Below are positions 44,029 through 52,748 of a DNA stretch of 64,000 bases, one piece after another (the stretch's first letter is position 1; every line of letters starts with the position of its first letter). The notes beneath the pieces are model-generated. The model worked only from the letters and a program-made list of their open reading frames with translations. It searched no databases and was not told the origin of the DNA. Source of the stretch: Listeria grandensis FSL F6-0971 (GTDB lineage: Bacteria > Bacillota > Bacilli > Lactobacillales > Listeriaceae); the NCBI RefSeq assembly GCF_000525835.1, contig NZ_AODD01000002.1, forward strand, positions 606,256 through 670,255, written 5' to 3'. A program made the translations under genes and the position numbers.

Positions 44029-44037
44029 TGCTATAAT
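44029..44037 (+). promoter_or_regulatory. Extended -10 promoter of pepF
   Basis: TGC followed by TATAAT. A TTTACA 20 nt upstream is too far to be a good -35, so this probably relies on the extended -10. Confidence 0.55.
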
Positions 44038-44071
44038 AAAGTGGAAAATACCGAAATCTAGGGGGATTATT

Positions 44072-45877
44072 ATGTCGAAAAACTATGCTTTAATCTGGGA
44101 TTTAGACTCGATTTATTCGGGTGGTAGTGGCTCCGCGGCGCTCACCGAAACACTTGCCGACACAACGGAAAAAATAGCATTATTTAAACAAGCGGTCAGT
44201 GATTGGCCGATTCCTGAAAATAAAGATGATGTAAGCGAATTTTTACTGTTAATCAATCAAAATGCCGTGATTACAAAACAACTTATGAACGCAGCTGCTT
44301 TTCTTGAGTGTCTCTCATCAGCAGATACGCGCGATTTGAAAGCTGTCGAATTAACCGGCGACGTCTACCGACAATTATCGGACTTAGAAACGATCGAAAA
44401 TGAATGGCATGAGAAATTCGCCCTCGTTCCTGACACGCTGTGGACTTCCCTGCTACAAGAAAATGGCTTGGATGAAATCGCCTTCGTCTTAAATGAAGCT
44501 CGCGACAACCGTAAGAAAAAAGGAACGCGCGAAGAGGAAGCGGTCATTAATGCGCTAAATGTGGACGGCTATCGTGGTTGGTCTGATCATTATGATACAG
44601 TAGTTGCGACTATTCGTGTGCCTGTTGTCATCGATGGGGAAGAAAAATTGGTCTCCGCCGGTCAAGCCTTGAATTTATTAAGCCATCCTGATCGAGCCGT
44701 TCGTGTCGCTGTTTTTGAAGCATACGGAAAAGCATGGCAGGAAAAATCTCAACTATTTAGCGATACGTTAAACCATTTAGCCGGTTTCCGCCTTGCTGTT
44801 TACCGTACGCGCGGATGGGATAATGTCTTATCTGAACCGTTAGATATCAACCGTCTTGACGAGAAAACGTTGACAACAATGTGGGATGTCATCGAAAGAA
44901 ACAAACCAACTTTTGTGTCGTTTTTAAATCGGAAAGCCAAACTATTTGGCATCGAAAAATTAAGTTTCCATGATGTTTTCGCGCCACTTACCCTAGATTC
45001 CGAACCGAAAAAATATACGTACCAAGAAGGTGCCGATTTTATTTTGACACAGTTCGCAAAATTTAGTCCTAAAATGGCAACGTTCGCCAAACATGCATTT
45101 GAGCAGCAATGGATTGAGGCGGAGGATCGTGATAATAAGCGTCCAGGTGGATTTTGCACAGACTTCCCCGAAGAGAAAGAAAGCCGTATTTTTATGACAT
45201 ATGATGGCGCTCCTGGAACTGTCGCCACACTGGCACATGAGCTGGGGCATGCCTTTCATTCTCACGTCATTCGCGAGGAGCCTTTCGAAAACACCAACTA
45301 CGCCATGAATGTAGCCGAAACCGCTTCTACTTTTGCTGAAATGATCATTGCAGATGCGTCTGTGAAAGAGGCCGCAGCAAAAGAGGAAAAAATTATTCTT
45401 TTGGAAGATAAAATTGGCCGGAGCATCGCCTTCTTCATGGATATTCGCGCTCGGTTCCTATTCGAAACACGTTTCTACGAAGCTCGCAAAGAAGGAATCG
45501 TATCTGCTGATCGCCTGAATGCTTTGATGGAAGAAGCCCAGCGTGAAGCCTATAAAGACGCGTTATCCGAATACCATTCACAATTTTGGTCATCTAAATT
45601 GCACTTTTACATTGCCGATGTGCCATTTTATAATTTTCCGTATACGTTCGGTTACTTGTTCTCCCTTGGTATTTATCACCAAGCACTTGCAGAAGGAAGT
45701 AGCTATGAAGACAAGTATATCGCCTTATTGAAAGACACTGGCGCGATGACAACCGAACAACTCGCACAAAAGCATCTTGATATCGATTTAACAAAGCCTG
45801 ATTTCTGGGAAAGTGCCTTAGAAATTGCAGTTGGAGATGTGGAAGAGTTCCTTGCATTAACAAATGACTTGGTTTAA
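44072..45877 (+). CDS. pepF: M3-family oligoendopeptidase F
   Basis: 601 residues from ATG 44072 (MSKNYALIWDLDSIY), after AGGGGG. Zinc metalloprotease: catalytic LAHELGHAFHSH (HExxH) near residue 390 with the downstream E of NVAETASTFAE. N-terminal helical oligopeptidase domain. Cytosolic, cleaves medium-length peptides. Single gene with its own promoter and terminator. Confidence 0.94.
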   Translation: MSKNYALIWDLDSIYSGGSGSAALTETLADTTEKIALFKQAVSDWPIPENKDDVSEFLLLINQNAVITKQLMNAAAFLECLSSADTRDLKAVELTGDVYRQLSDLETIENEWHEKFALVPDTLWTSLLQENGLDEIAFVLNEARDNRKKKGTREEEAVINALNVDGYRGWSDHYDTVVATIRVPVVIDGEEKLVSAGQALNLLSHPDRAVRVAVFEAYGKAWQEKSQLFSDTLNHLAGFRLAVYRTRGWDNVLSEPLDINRLDEKTLTTMWDVIERNKPTFVSFLNRKAKLFGIEKLSFHDVFAPLTLDSEPKKYTYQEGADFILTQFAKFSPKMATFAKHAFEQQWIEAEDRDNKRPGGFCTDFPEEKESRIFMTYDGAPGTVATLAHELGHAFHSHVIREEPFENTNYAMNVAETASTFAEMIIADASVKEAAAKEEKIILLEDKIGRSIAFFMDIRARFLFETRFYEARKEGIVSADRLNALMEEAQREAYKDALSEYHSQFWSSKLHFYIADVPFYNFPYTFGYLFSLGIYHQALAEGSSYEDKYIALLKDTGAMTTEQLAQKHLDIDLTKPDFWESALEIAVGDVEEFLALTNDLV

Positions 45878-45884
45878 ATAACGA

Positions 45885-45924
45885 ATGCCCGCCGATTCTC
45901 AAGATCTAAATCGGTGGGCATTTT
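45885..45924 (+). terminator. Terminator of pepF
   Basis: ATGCCCGCCGATT / AATCGGTGGGCAT stem with an 11-nt loop and TTTTC tail, 8 nt after the stop; faces mtnN convergently. Confidence 0.85.
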
Positions 45925-45937
45925 CAAATACCTAGCG

Positions 45938-46639
45938 TTACAATTGTTCCAACAGTTTCACGATACATGCAGAAGAATTTCTCGCTGCCGTCACCAAAAA
46001 TTCGTCAAAAGAAACACTAGCCTCGCTATCCGCAACATCTGAAAGCGCACGAACAATCAAAAATGGTACATCAAACTGATACGCAACTTGGGCAATCGCG
46101 CAAGCTTCCATTTCTACCGCTTTGACCTCCGGGAAGAATGTCGTAATCAGCTCTCGTTGATCTGGGCGGTGAATGAAGGAATCCGTTGTCACCACAAGCC
46201 CGTATACCGCCTTATTTCCTTCCGAAAAATTTTCTTGGTAAATTTGCTGTGCTATCCGCATCGCCGCGTCATCGCCCTGATAGAGCGCCGGCATCTGTGG
46301 TACTTGCCCATATGTATAACCAAATGCGGTTGCATCCACGTCGCCATATGCTAAGTGGTCGGAAATAATCACATCCCCAACCTCCAGATCAGCCCCAATA
46401 CCACCAGCAGATCCTGTATTTATAATTAATGAAATATCATAATGATCACACAATAACGTCGTCGACAGCGCTGCATTTACCTTACCAATTCCCGATTTTA
46501 GCAAAACAACCTCTTTGCCAGCTAGTTCACCAACATAAAAAACCGCCCCTGCAATCGTCGTCTCCACACGCTTCGTCATTTGATCACGTAAAATCGTTAC
46601 TTCTTCTTCCATCGCGCCAATAATCGCTATTTTCTCCAT
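45938..46639 (-). CDS. mtnN: 5'-methylthioadenosine/S-adenosylhomocysteine nucleosidase
   Basis: 233 residues from ATG 46639 (MEKIAIIGAMEEEVTIL), GGGAGGG 9 nt upstream. Signature elements: IGAMEEE, SGIGKVNAAL, NTGSAGG, VEMEACAIAQ and ALSDVAD. Cleaves MTA and SAH, feeding methionine salvage and autoinducer-2 precursor supply. Confidence 0.96.
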   Translation of the reverse strand: MEKIAIIGAMEEEVTILRDQMTKRVETTIAGAVFYVGELAGKEVVLLKSGIGKVNAALSTTLLCDHYDISLIINTGSAGGIGADLEVGDVIISDHLAYGDVDATAFGYTYGQVPQMPALYQGDDAAMRIAQQIYQENFSEGNKAVYGLVVTTDSFIHRPDQRELITTFFPEVKAVEMEACAIAQVAYQFDVPFLIVRALSDVADSEASVSFDEFLVTAARNSSACIVKLLEQL

Positions 46640-46660
46640 TCTAATGTACCCTCCCATTTA

Positions 46661-46700
46661 AAAAAACTGTGCTTCGAAGGGATAATCATCCAAAGCACAG
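46661..46700 (-). terminator. Terminator of yrrS
   Basis: CTGTGCTT / AAGCACAG stem followed by seven T on the minus strand, between yrrS and mtnN. Confidence 0.8.
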
Positions 46701-46706
46701 CATCTT

Positions 46707-47340
46707 CTAATTTTTCTTATCGTTCGTTTTCAGTTCTTCTACCTTCGTTGGTTTCCAGCCTTCGCCATCTACCCAAGTAATATATACGCGGAAAGCTGTG
46801 TCTGGGTCTGATTTGGTTGTGACAGTCCCAATCGATTGCGTGGCTGGGTCTTCACCGCGACCTACATACCAAATAGTCATATCACCCTTGTCAATGCCAG
46901 TGGCTTTCGAAAATGCGTTTACTTTTTCTTCCCAATCCTGACTCTTCATTTCATAGGAATTCACGTGATCGCCCTTTTGCTCCGTTCCAACAGGTTTCCA
47001 ATCTTTTTTGATAACTTGTGACACATTGGGATCATCACTTTTTTCCGTCGTCTCTTTTGGTTTTTCGGCCTCTTTTGGCTTTGTATCGTCCTTTTTCGCC
47101 TCGTCTGCCTTTTGTGTCTGCTCCGTTTTTGATTTTGTCTCTGTCGGTTCTTTCGAATCATCAGCCGTTAAAAAAAAAAACAAGCCACAAAACACCAACA
47201 ATTGCTAAGGAAACTAATATAATAAGTACATTCAATGTAATGCCTGTTCTTTTATGCTTGCTATTATGCTCCGAACGTGATGCCTCTACTTGATTTTCGG
47301 CAATGCGTCGCTGCTCATCCTTTTGTGATTTCTTGTCCAT
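46707..47340 (-). CDS. yrrS: YrrS family membrane-anchored protein (DUF1510), frameshifted in this sequence
   Basis: Real ATG at 47340: a charged cytoplasmic stretch of about 40 residues, then one membrane helix (VLIILVSLAIVGVLWLVFF). The 11-A tract at 47170-47180 (plus strand) breaks the frame; ten would continue as FFLTADDSKEPTE. A lysine/glutamate/threonine-rich extracellular linker (about 70-115) leads to the globular DUF1510 domain (DWKPVGTEQKGDHVNSY to the C-terminus). About 210 residues. Cell-envelope role is inferred from neighbours such as mltG. Confidence 0.85.
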
Positions 47341-47361
47341 TATGCCACCACCTTACATCTG

Positions 47362-47487
47362 TCTGGGGAAGCGAGAACGGCTTATTTTCGTCGTTAAAGA
47401 CCTCCGTTCCAGTGCTCACATACTCCAGTATGCTCCGCCCTGTTACTCCCCTTTGCCTAGAATCTAAGCCATTCTCGCTTCTCCAGA
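47362..47487. repeat. Single diverged copy of the dnaG-rpoD palindromic repeat
   Basis: Arms TCTGGGGAAGCGAGAA-C-GGCTT and AAGCC-ATTCTCGCTTCTCCAGA frame a core sharing CGTCGTTAAAG, GTGCTC, CTCCGC and GCCTAG-ATCTAAGCCAT with the 8.2-kb array. The inner palindrome is CATAC-TCCA-GTATG here, against TGTAC-ATAA-GTACA there, so two base pairs have changed on both sides. It sits between greA and yrrS. Confidence 0.8.
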
Positions 47488-47574
47488 GGTTTTGCGTTAC
47501 TTTCTTGTTTTCCTGTTGTTCATCGCTAGGAAAATTCCCCTCCTATGAATGCAAGCAACCGGATCTTCCTTATG

Positions 47575-48051
47575 TTAAGCGCTAATTTTTGTGATCTTGA
47601 CGTTCATTTCGCCACCTGGTGTTTGGATCGATACTTCGTCGCCTTCTTTGCAACCTAATAATGCTTTTGCAATCGGTGAGTCGTTGGAGATAAGGCCTTC
47701 GAATGGATCTGCTTCTGCACTACCAACGATTGTGTACGTTTCTTCGTCACCATTTGGTAGTTCTTTGAAAGTAACAGAATTTCCTAGCGCTACCTCGCCA
47801 CTCATCGCACTTGCATCAATGATTTGGGCGTTTCGGATCATGTTTTCAAGCGTTGTAATGCGACCTTCTACGAAAGCTTGCTCGTCTTTTGCTGAATCGT
47901 ACTCGGAGTTTTCCGAAAGATCGCCGAAGCTACGGGCAATTTTAATACGTTCTACGACTTCTTTACGCTTTACTGTTTTTAAATCAGTTAGTTCATTTTC
48001 TAATTTTGCTTTACCTTCTAATGTCATTGGGAATACTTTTTCTGTAGCCAA
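47575..48051 (-). CDS. greA: Transcription elongation factor GreA
   Basis: 158 residues from TTG 48051 ([20 protein letters not shown]), 7 nt after AAGGAGAG. N-terminal coiled coil with the conserved [12 protein letters not shown] acidic tip that reaches the polymerase active site, and a C-terminal FKBP-like domain ending [14 protein letters not shown]. Rescues backtracked RNA polymerase. Confidence 0.96.
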   Translation of the reverse strand: MATEKVFPMTLEGKAKLENELTDLKTVKRKEVVERIKIARSFGDLSENSEYDSAKDEQAFVEGRITTLENMIRNAQIIDASAMSGEVALGNSVTFKELPNGDEETYTIVGSAEADPFEGLISNDSPIAKALLGCKEGDEVSIQTPGGEMNVKITKISA

Positions 48052-48237
48052 ATTCTTTCTCTCCTTCATCATTATGTTATTTAGAAAAGTACGGAAAGTT
48101 TTTGCCTCCCGCACCTCAACATGTATTTACTTTACGCCTGAAAGATTAACACGATTATCAGGAAATGTCCAGCAAATTTTTGTCCAATAGTGAAATTTTA
48201 TCTTAATTCACGTGTAATTACAAGTCGTAGCGTTGTA

Positions 48238-48870
48238 TCATCGCTTTGTTTCTAGAATTGCAGCTACTTTTGTAGTCATTAAATCGATGGCAACTTTGTT
48301 TTCGCCGCCTTCTGGTATGATAATATCAGCATACTTTTTTGTTGGTTCAATGAATTTTTGATACATCGGTTTTACCACGGTTAAATATTGCTCAATAACG
48401 GATTCCATCGTCCGACCGCGCTCGTTTACATCGCGAACCATCCTTCGTAAAATCCGAATATCGTCATCTGTATCCACATATACTTTGATGTCCATTAGAT
48501 CGCGTAACCTTGGATCTTCCAAAATTAAAATACCTTCCAAAATGATAACTTCTCTCGGTTCTTGGTGTATAATTTCGCTCGAGCGTGTATAAAGTTCGTA
48601 ATCGTATACGGGTTTATCAATCGCCTCATAATGTAATAGCTGTTTTACATGACGAATCAAAAGATCTGTATCAAAAGCGAGCGGATGATCATAATTCGTT
48701 TTTAAACGTTCTTCAAAAGCCATCTCAGCTTGGTCTTTATAATAAAAATCTTGTTCTAACATCAAAATCGAATGCCCTGTGAAATGATCATAAATCGCTT
48801 TGCTGACACTTGTTTTCCCCGAACCGCTACCTCCCGTTACACCAACTACTATCGGCTTTTTCTTCGTCAC
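48238..48870 (-). CDS. udk: Uridine kinase
   Basis: 210 residues, GTG start at 48870 overlapping the yrrM stop (GTGA). P-loop [17 protein letters not shown], substrate residues in [15 protein letters not shown] and R-x-x-R-D ([15 protein letters not shown]). Phosphorylates uridine and cytidine for pyrimidine salvage. Confidence 0.96.
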   Translation of the reverse strand: MTKKKPIVVGVTGGSGSGKTSVSKAIYDHFTGHSILMLEQDFYYKDQAEMAFEERLKTNYDHPLAFDTDLLIRHVKQLLHYEAIDKPVYDYELYTRSSEIIHQEPREVIILEGILILEDPRLRDLMDIKVYVDTDDDIRILRRMVRDVNERGRTMESVIEQYLTVVKPMYQKFIEPTKKYADIIIPEGGENKVAIDLMTTKVAAILETKR

Positions 48871-49517
48871 TTTGCGCCTTCCTTTCTGCGACTAATCGCA
48901 AGGCCATCCCCAAGTGGAACAGTCGTCGTAATGAAATCTGGATTTTGTAAAAGCCAATCATTAAACTCGCGCATCTTTCTCGAAACGCGCTGTTTCTGTT
49001 GCGCTCGTGGGGAATCGTGCAATGCCAACCCTTTGAAAAGTACATTATCACTATAGATCACGCCATTTGGTGCTAATTTATCGATATATACATTAAAAAA
49101 CTTGGCGTACTGCGCTTTAGCTGCATCGATGAAAATCGCATCAAAATTCTCTTTCTCTAGTACGATCGAACTGTCTTCTAAAGCATCCATGAGCAGCACC
49201 TCAATCCGATTCTCAGCGCCAAAAGCCCGCACATTATGCCATGCTCGCTCATAACGAACTGGATCGCGTTCCATTGTAACGATATGTACATCCGGCAAGG
49301 CATCTGCCATTCGAAGCGCGGAATAGCCAATCGCCGTTCCTATTTCTAAAATCCGCTTAGGTTGCTGAATTTGCATAATCTGTAACATGAAATGCATCGA
49401 GTCGACTTCCATAATTGGTACTTCATTTTCCTTTGCATAAGCTTCCAATTCCATGAAAAACGGCTTGCGTTCTGGAATATGTGAAAGCAAGTAATTATGA
49501 ATTAACGTATCATTCAC
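48867..49517 (-). CDS. yrrM: Class I SAM O-methyltransferase (YrrM family)
   Basis: 216 residues, GTG start at 49517. Catechol-OMT-like: [17 protein letters not shown] (motif I), [24 protein letters not shown] (metal-site D) and YSDNVLFKG. In Bacillus the orthologue TrmR methylates 5-hydroxyuridine-34 of tRNA to mo5U, which may be the role here. Coupled to udk. Confidence 0.88.
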   Translation of the reverse strand: MNDTLIHNYLLSHIPERKPFFMELEAYAKENEVPIMEVDSMHFMLQIMQIQQPKRILEIGTAIGYSALRMADALPDVHIVTMERDPVRYERAWHNVRAFGAENRIEVLLMDALEDSSIVLEKENFDAIFIDAAKAQYAKFFNVYIDKLAPNGVIYSDNVLFKGLALHDSPRAQQKQRVSRKMREFNDWLLQNPDFITTTVPLGDGLAISRRKEGAK

Positions 49518-49604
49518 TGCTCTAAATCCCCTTTAATAGACCAATGATAAGCGCCTGCCCCCCGCGCCCTATTCCAGACGAAAGACAAACGCTTATCATG
49601 CTAT

Positions 49605-50672
49605 TTATTGATTGTTTGTAATGTGCTCTTCTTTTAATTTGTTATGTTCTTCCAGCGTTTTTGAAAAGTACACTTGACCCGTTTTTTGGTTCGCTAAAAA
49701 GTAAAGGTAATCCGTTTGTGTTGGATGTAAAGCGGCTTTCATCGATGTTTGACCGCTATTAGAAATCGGACCCGGTGGCAAGCCTTTATTTTTGTAGGTG
49801 TTATACGGTGAGTCGACCTTCAAATCCTGATACAACGTCCGCGATTTATGTTTGCCTAATGCGTAAAGAACGGTTGGGTCGGTTTGCAGCGGCATGTTTA
49901 CTTTCAATCGATTGTAGAAAACACTCGAAATTTTGTTGCGATCCACATTGGCCGTCGCTTCTTTTTCTACGAGAGAAGACATGGTCAAGAATTTATGCAC
50001 CGACATCTTTTGCTTAGTGCGCTCTGCTTTATATGGTTGAATGTTTGTGTCTGTTGCTTGAACCATATCTGATAACATTGTTTTGATATCCGTTTTATCA
50101 CTATATTCATAGGTTGCTGGATAGAGATAGCCTTCCAATGGATGCTTAATGTTTGCCGCTAAGACATCATTCGTTACAGTATCTGGATATTTTGTGATTA
50201 ATTCGTTAATAAACGCCTTATCGTCCATCGTTTTTAAAATATCTTCCTTTTTCAAGGTTGGTTGATAGTTGACCATGCGATCGGCAATTTGATCTAGTGT
50301 GTAGCCTTCTGGAATAATAAGTTTAGATGGCGCAATTACTTGGCCTTTCTTCAACTCATTCACCACTTGCTCCACCGTCATCGATGGACTTAATTTATAT
50401 TTCCCGGCTTTTAAGTTCGTTTCGTTTTTATATTTTACATAGTACGTAAAAATCATACTGCTATTAATAACATTGTTTTCTTCGAGGATATCTCCAATTT
50501 CCGATATTTTGGAGCCTTTAGGAATATTGACAATCACTGATTTTTGGCTCGCGGCATTAACCGCTTGGAGTTGTGAATTAACGTAAAAGTAGCCCCCAAC
50601 AGTGAGTGCAACCAATACCACGGCTATACTTGAGATAATAATCGTGATCATCTTGCTCTTGGATTTTTTCAT
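49605..50672 (-). CDS. mltG: Endolytic transglycosylase MltG
   Basis: 355 residues. N-terminal membrane helix (about 8-28), LysM-like linker (NIPKGSKISEIGDILEENNV), then the YceG domain with catalytic glutamate in SLVEKEATANVDR and the QTDPTVLYALGKHK and YNTYKNKGLPPGPISN blocks. Cleaves nascent glycan strands, acting as a terminase for peptidoglycan synthesis. Confidence 0.95.
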   Translation of the reverse strand: MKKSKSKMITIIISSIAVVLVALTVGGYFYVNSQLQAVNAASQKSVIVNIPKGSKISEIGDILEENNVINSSMIFTYYVKYKNETNLKAGKYKLSPSMTVEQVVNELKKGQVIAPSKLIIPEGYTLDQIADRMVNYQPTLKKEDILKTMDDKAFINELITKYPDTVTNDVLAANIKHPLEGYLYPATYEYSDKTDIKTMLSDMVQATDTNIQPYKAERTKQKMSVHKFLTMSSLVEKEATANVDRNKISSVFYNRLKVNMPLQTDPTVLYALGKHKSRTLYQDLKVDSPYNTYKNKGLPPGPISNSGQTSMKAALHPTQTDYLYFLANQKTGQVYFSKTLEEHNKLKEEHITNNQ

Positions 50673-50848
50673 ATTTAAACCTCTTTCATTCGTCTCTAAA
50701 AAACATTACCTATTCCATTATAACGGTAATCACTACTAGAGTTCAACTAGATTATAATAAAAATATAAATTCGTGACGTTTTCGACAAATTTGGCTATAA
50801 TGAGAGCTATAATTAAACGGTTGAATTTGAAGTGAAAGAAGGCTATCT

Positions 50849-51496
50849 ATGTTACATTCTATTGTTGAAGCATTACAAAATTTTGTCATGACCTTAATCG
50901 ACCTATTCGGGCACTGGGGAATCTTCTGGGCAATGGTGATTGAAAGTGTTTGTATCCCGCTTCCAAGTGAAGTCGTTATGCTCTTTGGTGGCTTCATGGC
51001 AGAAGCTGGTGACTTAAATTTCTGGCTTGTCGTCTTTGCAGGAATTTCCGGAAACCTCGTTGGCTCTCTTATCGCTTATTATATCGGAAAATTTGGTGGG
51101 CGAGCACTTGTTTTAAAATTCGGGAAATATATTTTCTTAAATGTAGGACATCTCGACCTGGCAGAGCACTGGTTCCAGAAATATGGAGCATCTGCAGTAT
51201 TTTTCGGACGTATTTTACCGGTCATTCGTACCTTCATTTCTCTTCCAGCAGGTATCGCCAACATGAATATTTGGAAATTCGTCATATATACCATTTTAGG
51301 TTGCATCCCATGGAACATCTTCCTAACATACTTAGGCTACAAATTAGGCGCCAATTGGAGCGTGGTCGAACAATACACCCGTCCAATCAGCTACGCCATG
51401 CTCGCACTTTTAGTCGTGATTGTGGTATATTTGATCGTAAGAATAGTCAAAAAACGCAAAACTGGCGTAGAAAAAATGAAAGAAGACGGGCGATAG
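50849..51496 (+). CDS. DedA-family membrane protein
   Basis: 215 residues, 4-5 membrane helices. DedA/SNARE-associated signature: PSEVVMLFGGF, the G-x-x-x-G-x-x-x-Y stretch around NLVGSLIAYYIG, FFGRILPVIRTFISLPAG (conserved R residues) and GCIPWN. Family members flip or recycle undecaprenyl phosphate or phosphatidylethanolamine. A TATAAT near 50783 with a weak GTGACG -35 lies upstream; a terminator overlaps the stop. Confidence 0.92.
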   Translation: MLHSIVEALQNFVMTLIDLFGHWGIFWAMVIESVCIPLPSEVVMLFGGFMAEAGDLNFWLVVFAGISGNLVGSLIAYYIGKFGGRALVLKFGKYIFLNVGHLDLAEHWFQKYGASAVFFGRILPVIRTFISLPAGIANMNIWKFVIYTILGCIPWNIFLTYLGYKLGANWSVVEQYTRPISYAMLALLVVIVVYLIVRIVKKRKTGVEKMKEDGR

Positions 51497-51530
51497 GGCA
51501 CTGGGCTAGTGCTTACCGCTCGTCTTCTTT
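51481..51530 (+). terminator. Terminator overlapping the dedA stop
   Basis: GAAGACGGGCG / CGCTCGTCTTC outer stem with GGCACT / AGTGCT inside, T-rich tail. The TAG stop of dedA lies within the hairpin. Confidence 0.75.
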
Positions 51531-51588
51531 CTTCAAGTTAAGAATAACCTATTTTCAAACGCTAGACCTCAGAGGCGCTTTGAACGAT

Positions 51589-51882
51589 TTATTCAGCGTC
51601 TTCGTCTTCTAAAAACGTCGCCAATACTTCTTCGATCATATCCCATTCTTCTTCTGTTTCTACAGGCTTTAATTCGCCTTGCGTCCCATCTTCATTTTCG
51701 ATGAATGAAGAAGCTTGTAATTCAATTTCTTCTTCGTCTTCCGCGCTTTCAGGATAGTAAAGTACGTATGATTTCTCAAACTCTTCGGAATTGAACGAGA
51801 AAAGAACCGCGTAAAGCTCCTCGTTACCATCTTCGTCTACTACTGTTATATGTTCGTGATCATGTTCATGATTTTCTGTCAT
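51589..51882 (-). CDS. yrzB: DUF1292 family protein (YrzB)
   Basis: 97 residues from ATG 51882 ([11 protein letters not shown]), 6 nt after GAGGTG. His-rich N-terminus then [19 protein letters not shown], typical of DUF1292; strongly acidic C-terminus ([19 protein letters not shown]). Function unknown. Conserved as the last gene of the reoM-ruvX-yrzB set. Confidence 0.9.
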   Translation of the reverse strand: MTENHEHDHEHITVVDEDGNEELYAVLFSFNSEEFEKSYVLYYPESAEDEEEIELQASSFIENEDGTQGELKPVETEEEWDMIEEVLATFLEDEDAE

Positions 51883-51901
51883 AATGGACACCTCTTTTTA
51901 A

Positions 51902-52318
51902 TTAATTATTAGAATCTAAATAAGATTGCAATATCATCACGGCTGCAAGCTTATCGATGACTTTCTTACGCTTTTTACGACTAACATCTGCTTCTAGTAA
52001 AGTTCGTTCTGCAGCCGCAGTTGTTAGACGCTCGTCCCATAATACAACGGGAACACCAACGCGATTTTCAAGCACTTCGGCATACTTTTCAGAAGCTTCG
52101 GCGCGTTCACCAACCGTGTTGTTCATATTTTTTGGCCAACCGACCACAATTTTTGTGACACCGTATTCGGCTACAAGTTCTTTCACGCGATCGTAACCGA
52201 ATTGCTTAGCGCGTTCATTTATTGTGATTGTCTCAATGCCTTGTGCGGTCCACCCCAGCTCATCACTAATGGCTACACCAACAGTCACCGAGCCAACATC
52301 TAATCCCATTGTTCTCAT
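51902..52318 (-). CDS. ruvX: Putative pre-16S rRNA nuclease / Holliday junction resolvase-like YqgF
   Basis: 138 residues, RNase H-like fold: [19 protein letters not shown] (first acidic residue), [12 protein letters not shown] and [16 protein letters not shown] overlaps the reoM stop. In E. coli the orthologue trims the 16S 5' end. Confidence 0.94.
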   Translation of the reverse strand: MRTMGLDVGSVTVGVAISDELGWTAQGIETITINERAKQFGYDRVKELVAEYGVTKIVVGWPKNMNNTVGERAEASEKYAEVLENRVGVPVVLWDERLTTAAAERTLLEADVSRKKRKKVIDKLAAVMILQSYLDSNN

Positions 52319-52584
52319 TTGTCACCAATCTTATTGTTTTTTAGGTATGCCTTTACTAATTCTTCAATAATTTCATCACGCTCTAGACGGCGGATCAAAT
52401 TACGGGCGTCATTATGGCGCGGAATATAGGCTGGATCACCAGAAAGTAAATAACCAACAATCTGATTAATCGGATTATATCCTTTTTCTTCCAAAGCGAC
52501 ATAGACTTGCCCCATCAGAATTTTTACATCTTCTTCAATAGAATCATCGCCAAAACTATAAAACATTGTTTTATCAGAAGCCAT
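52315..52584 (-). CDS. reoM: ReoM/IreB family regulator (YrzL, DUF965)
   Basis: 89 residues from ATG 52584 ([20 protein letters not shown]), 9 nt after GAGGTG. The threonine in KTMFY matches the site phosphorylated by the PASTA kinase. In L. monocytogenes ReoM controls ClpCP degradation of MurA and so peptidoglycan synthesis; in Enterococcus IreB affects cephalosporin resistance. Core [20 protein letters not shown] is highly conserved. Confidence 0.94.
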   Translation of the reverse strand: MASDKTMFYSFGDDSIEEDVKILMGQVYVALEEKGYNPINQIVGYLLSGDPAYIPRHNDARNLIRRLERDEIIEELVKAYLKNNKIGDK

Positions 52585-52748
52585 TTTGATCAGCACCTCT
52601 TTTCCATTGTTATCACTATTGTCCACATTTCATTCTACACTAAGTAGCGGAAAATAACAAAGAAGATGCTGACCCAATTATTTAAAGTTTTTGTTGTCTA
52701 ATCCGAGCATGACTTATAACGCCAAACCTCAGCGGAGCTTTTAGTGAT

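Noticed and set aside
47591..48190. 199-codon plus-strand ORF opposite greA
   Set aside because: Entirely antisense to greA, which has a good TTG start, RBS and conserved sequence.
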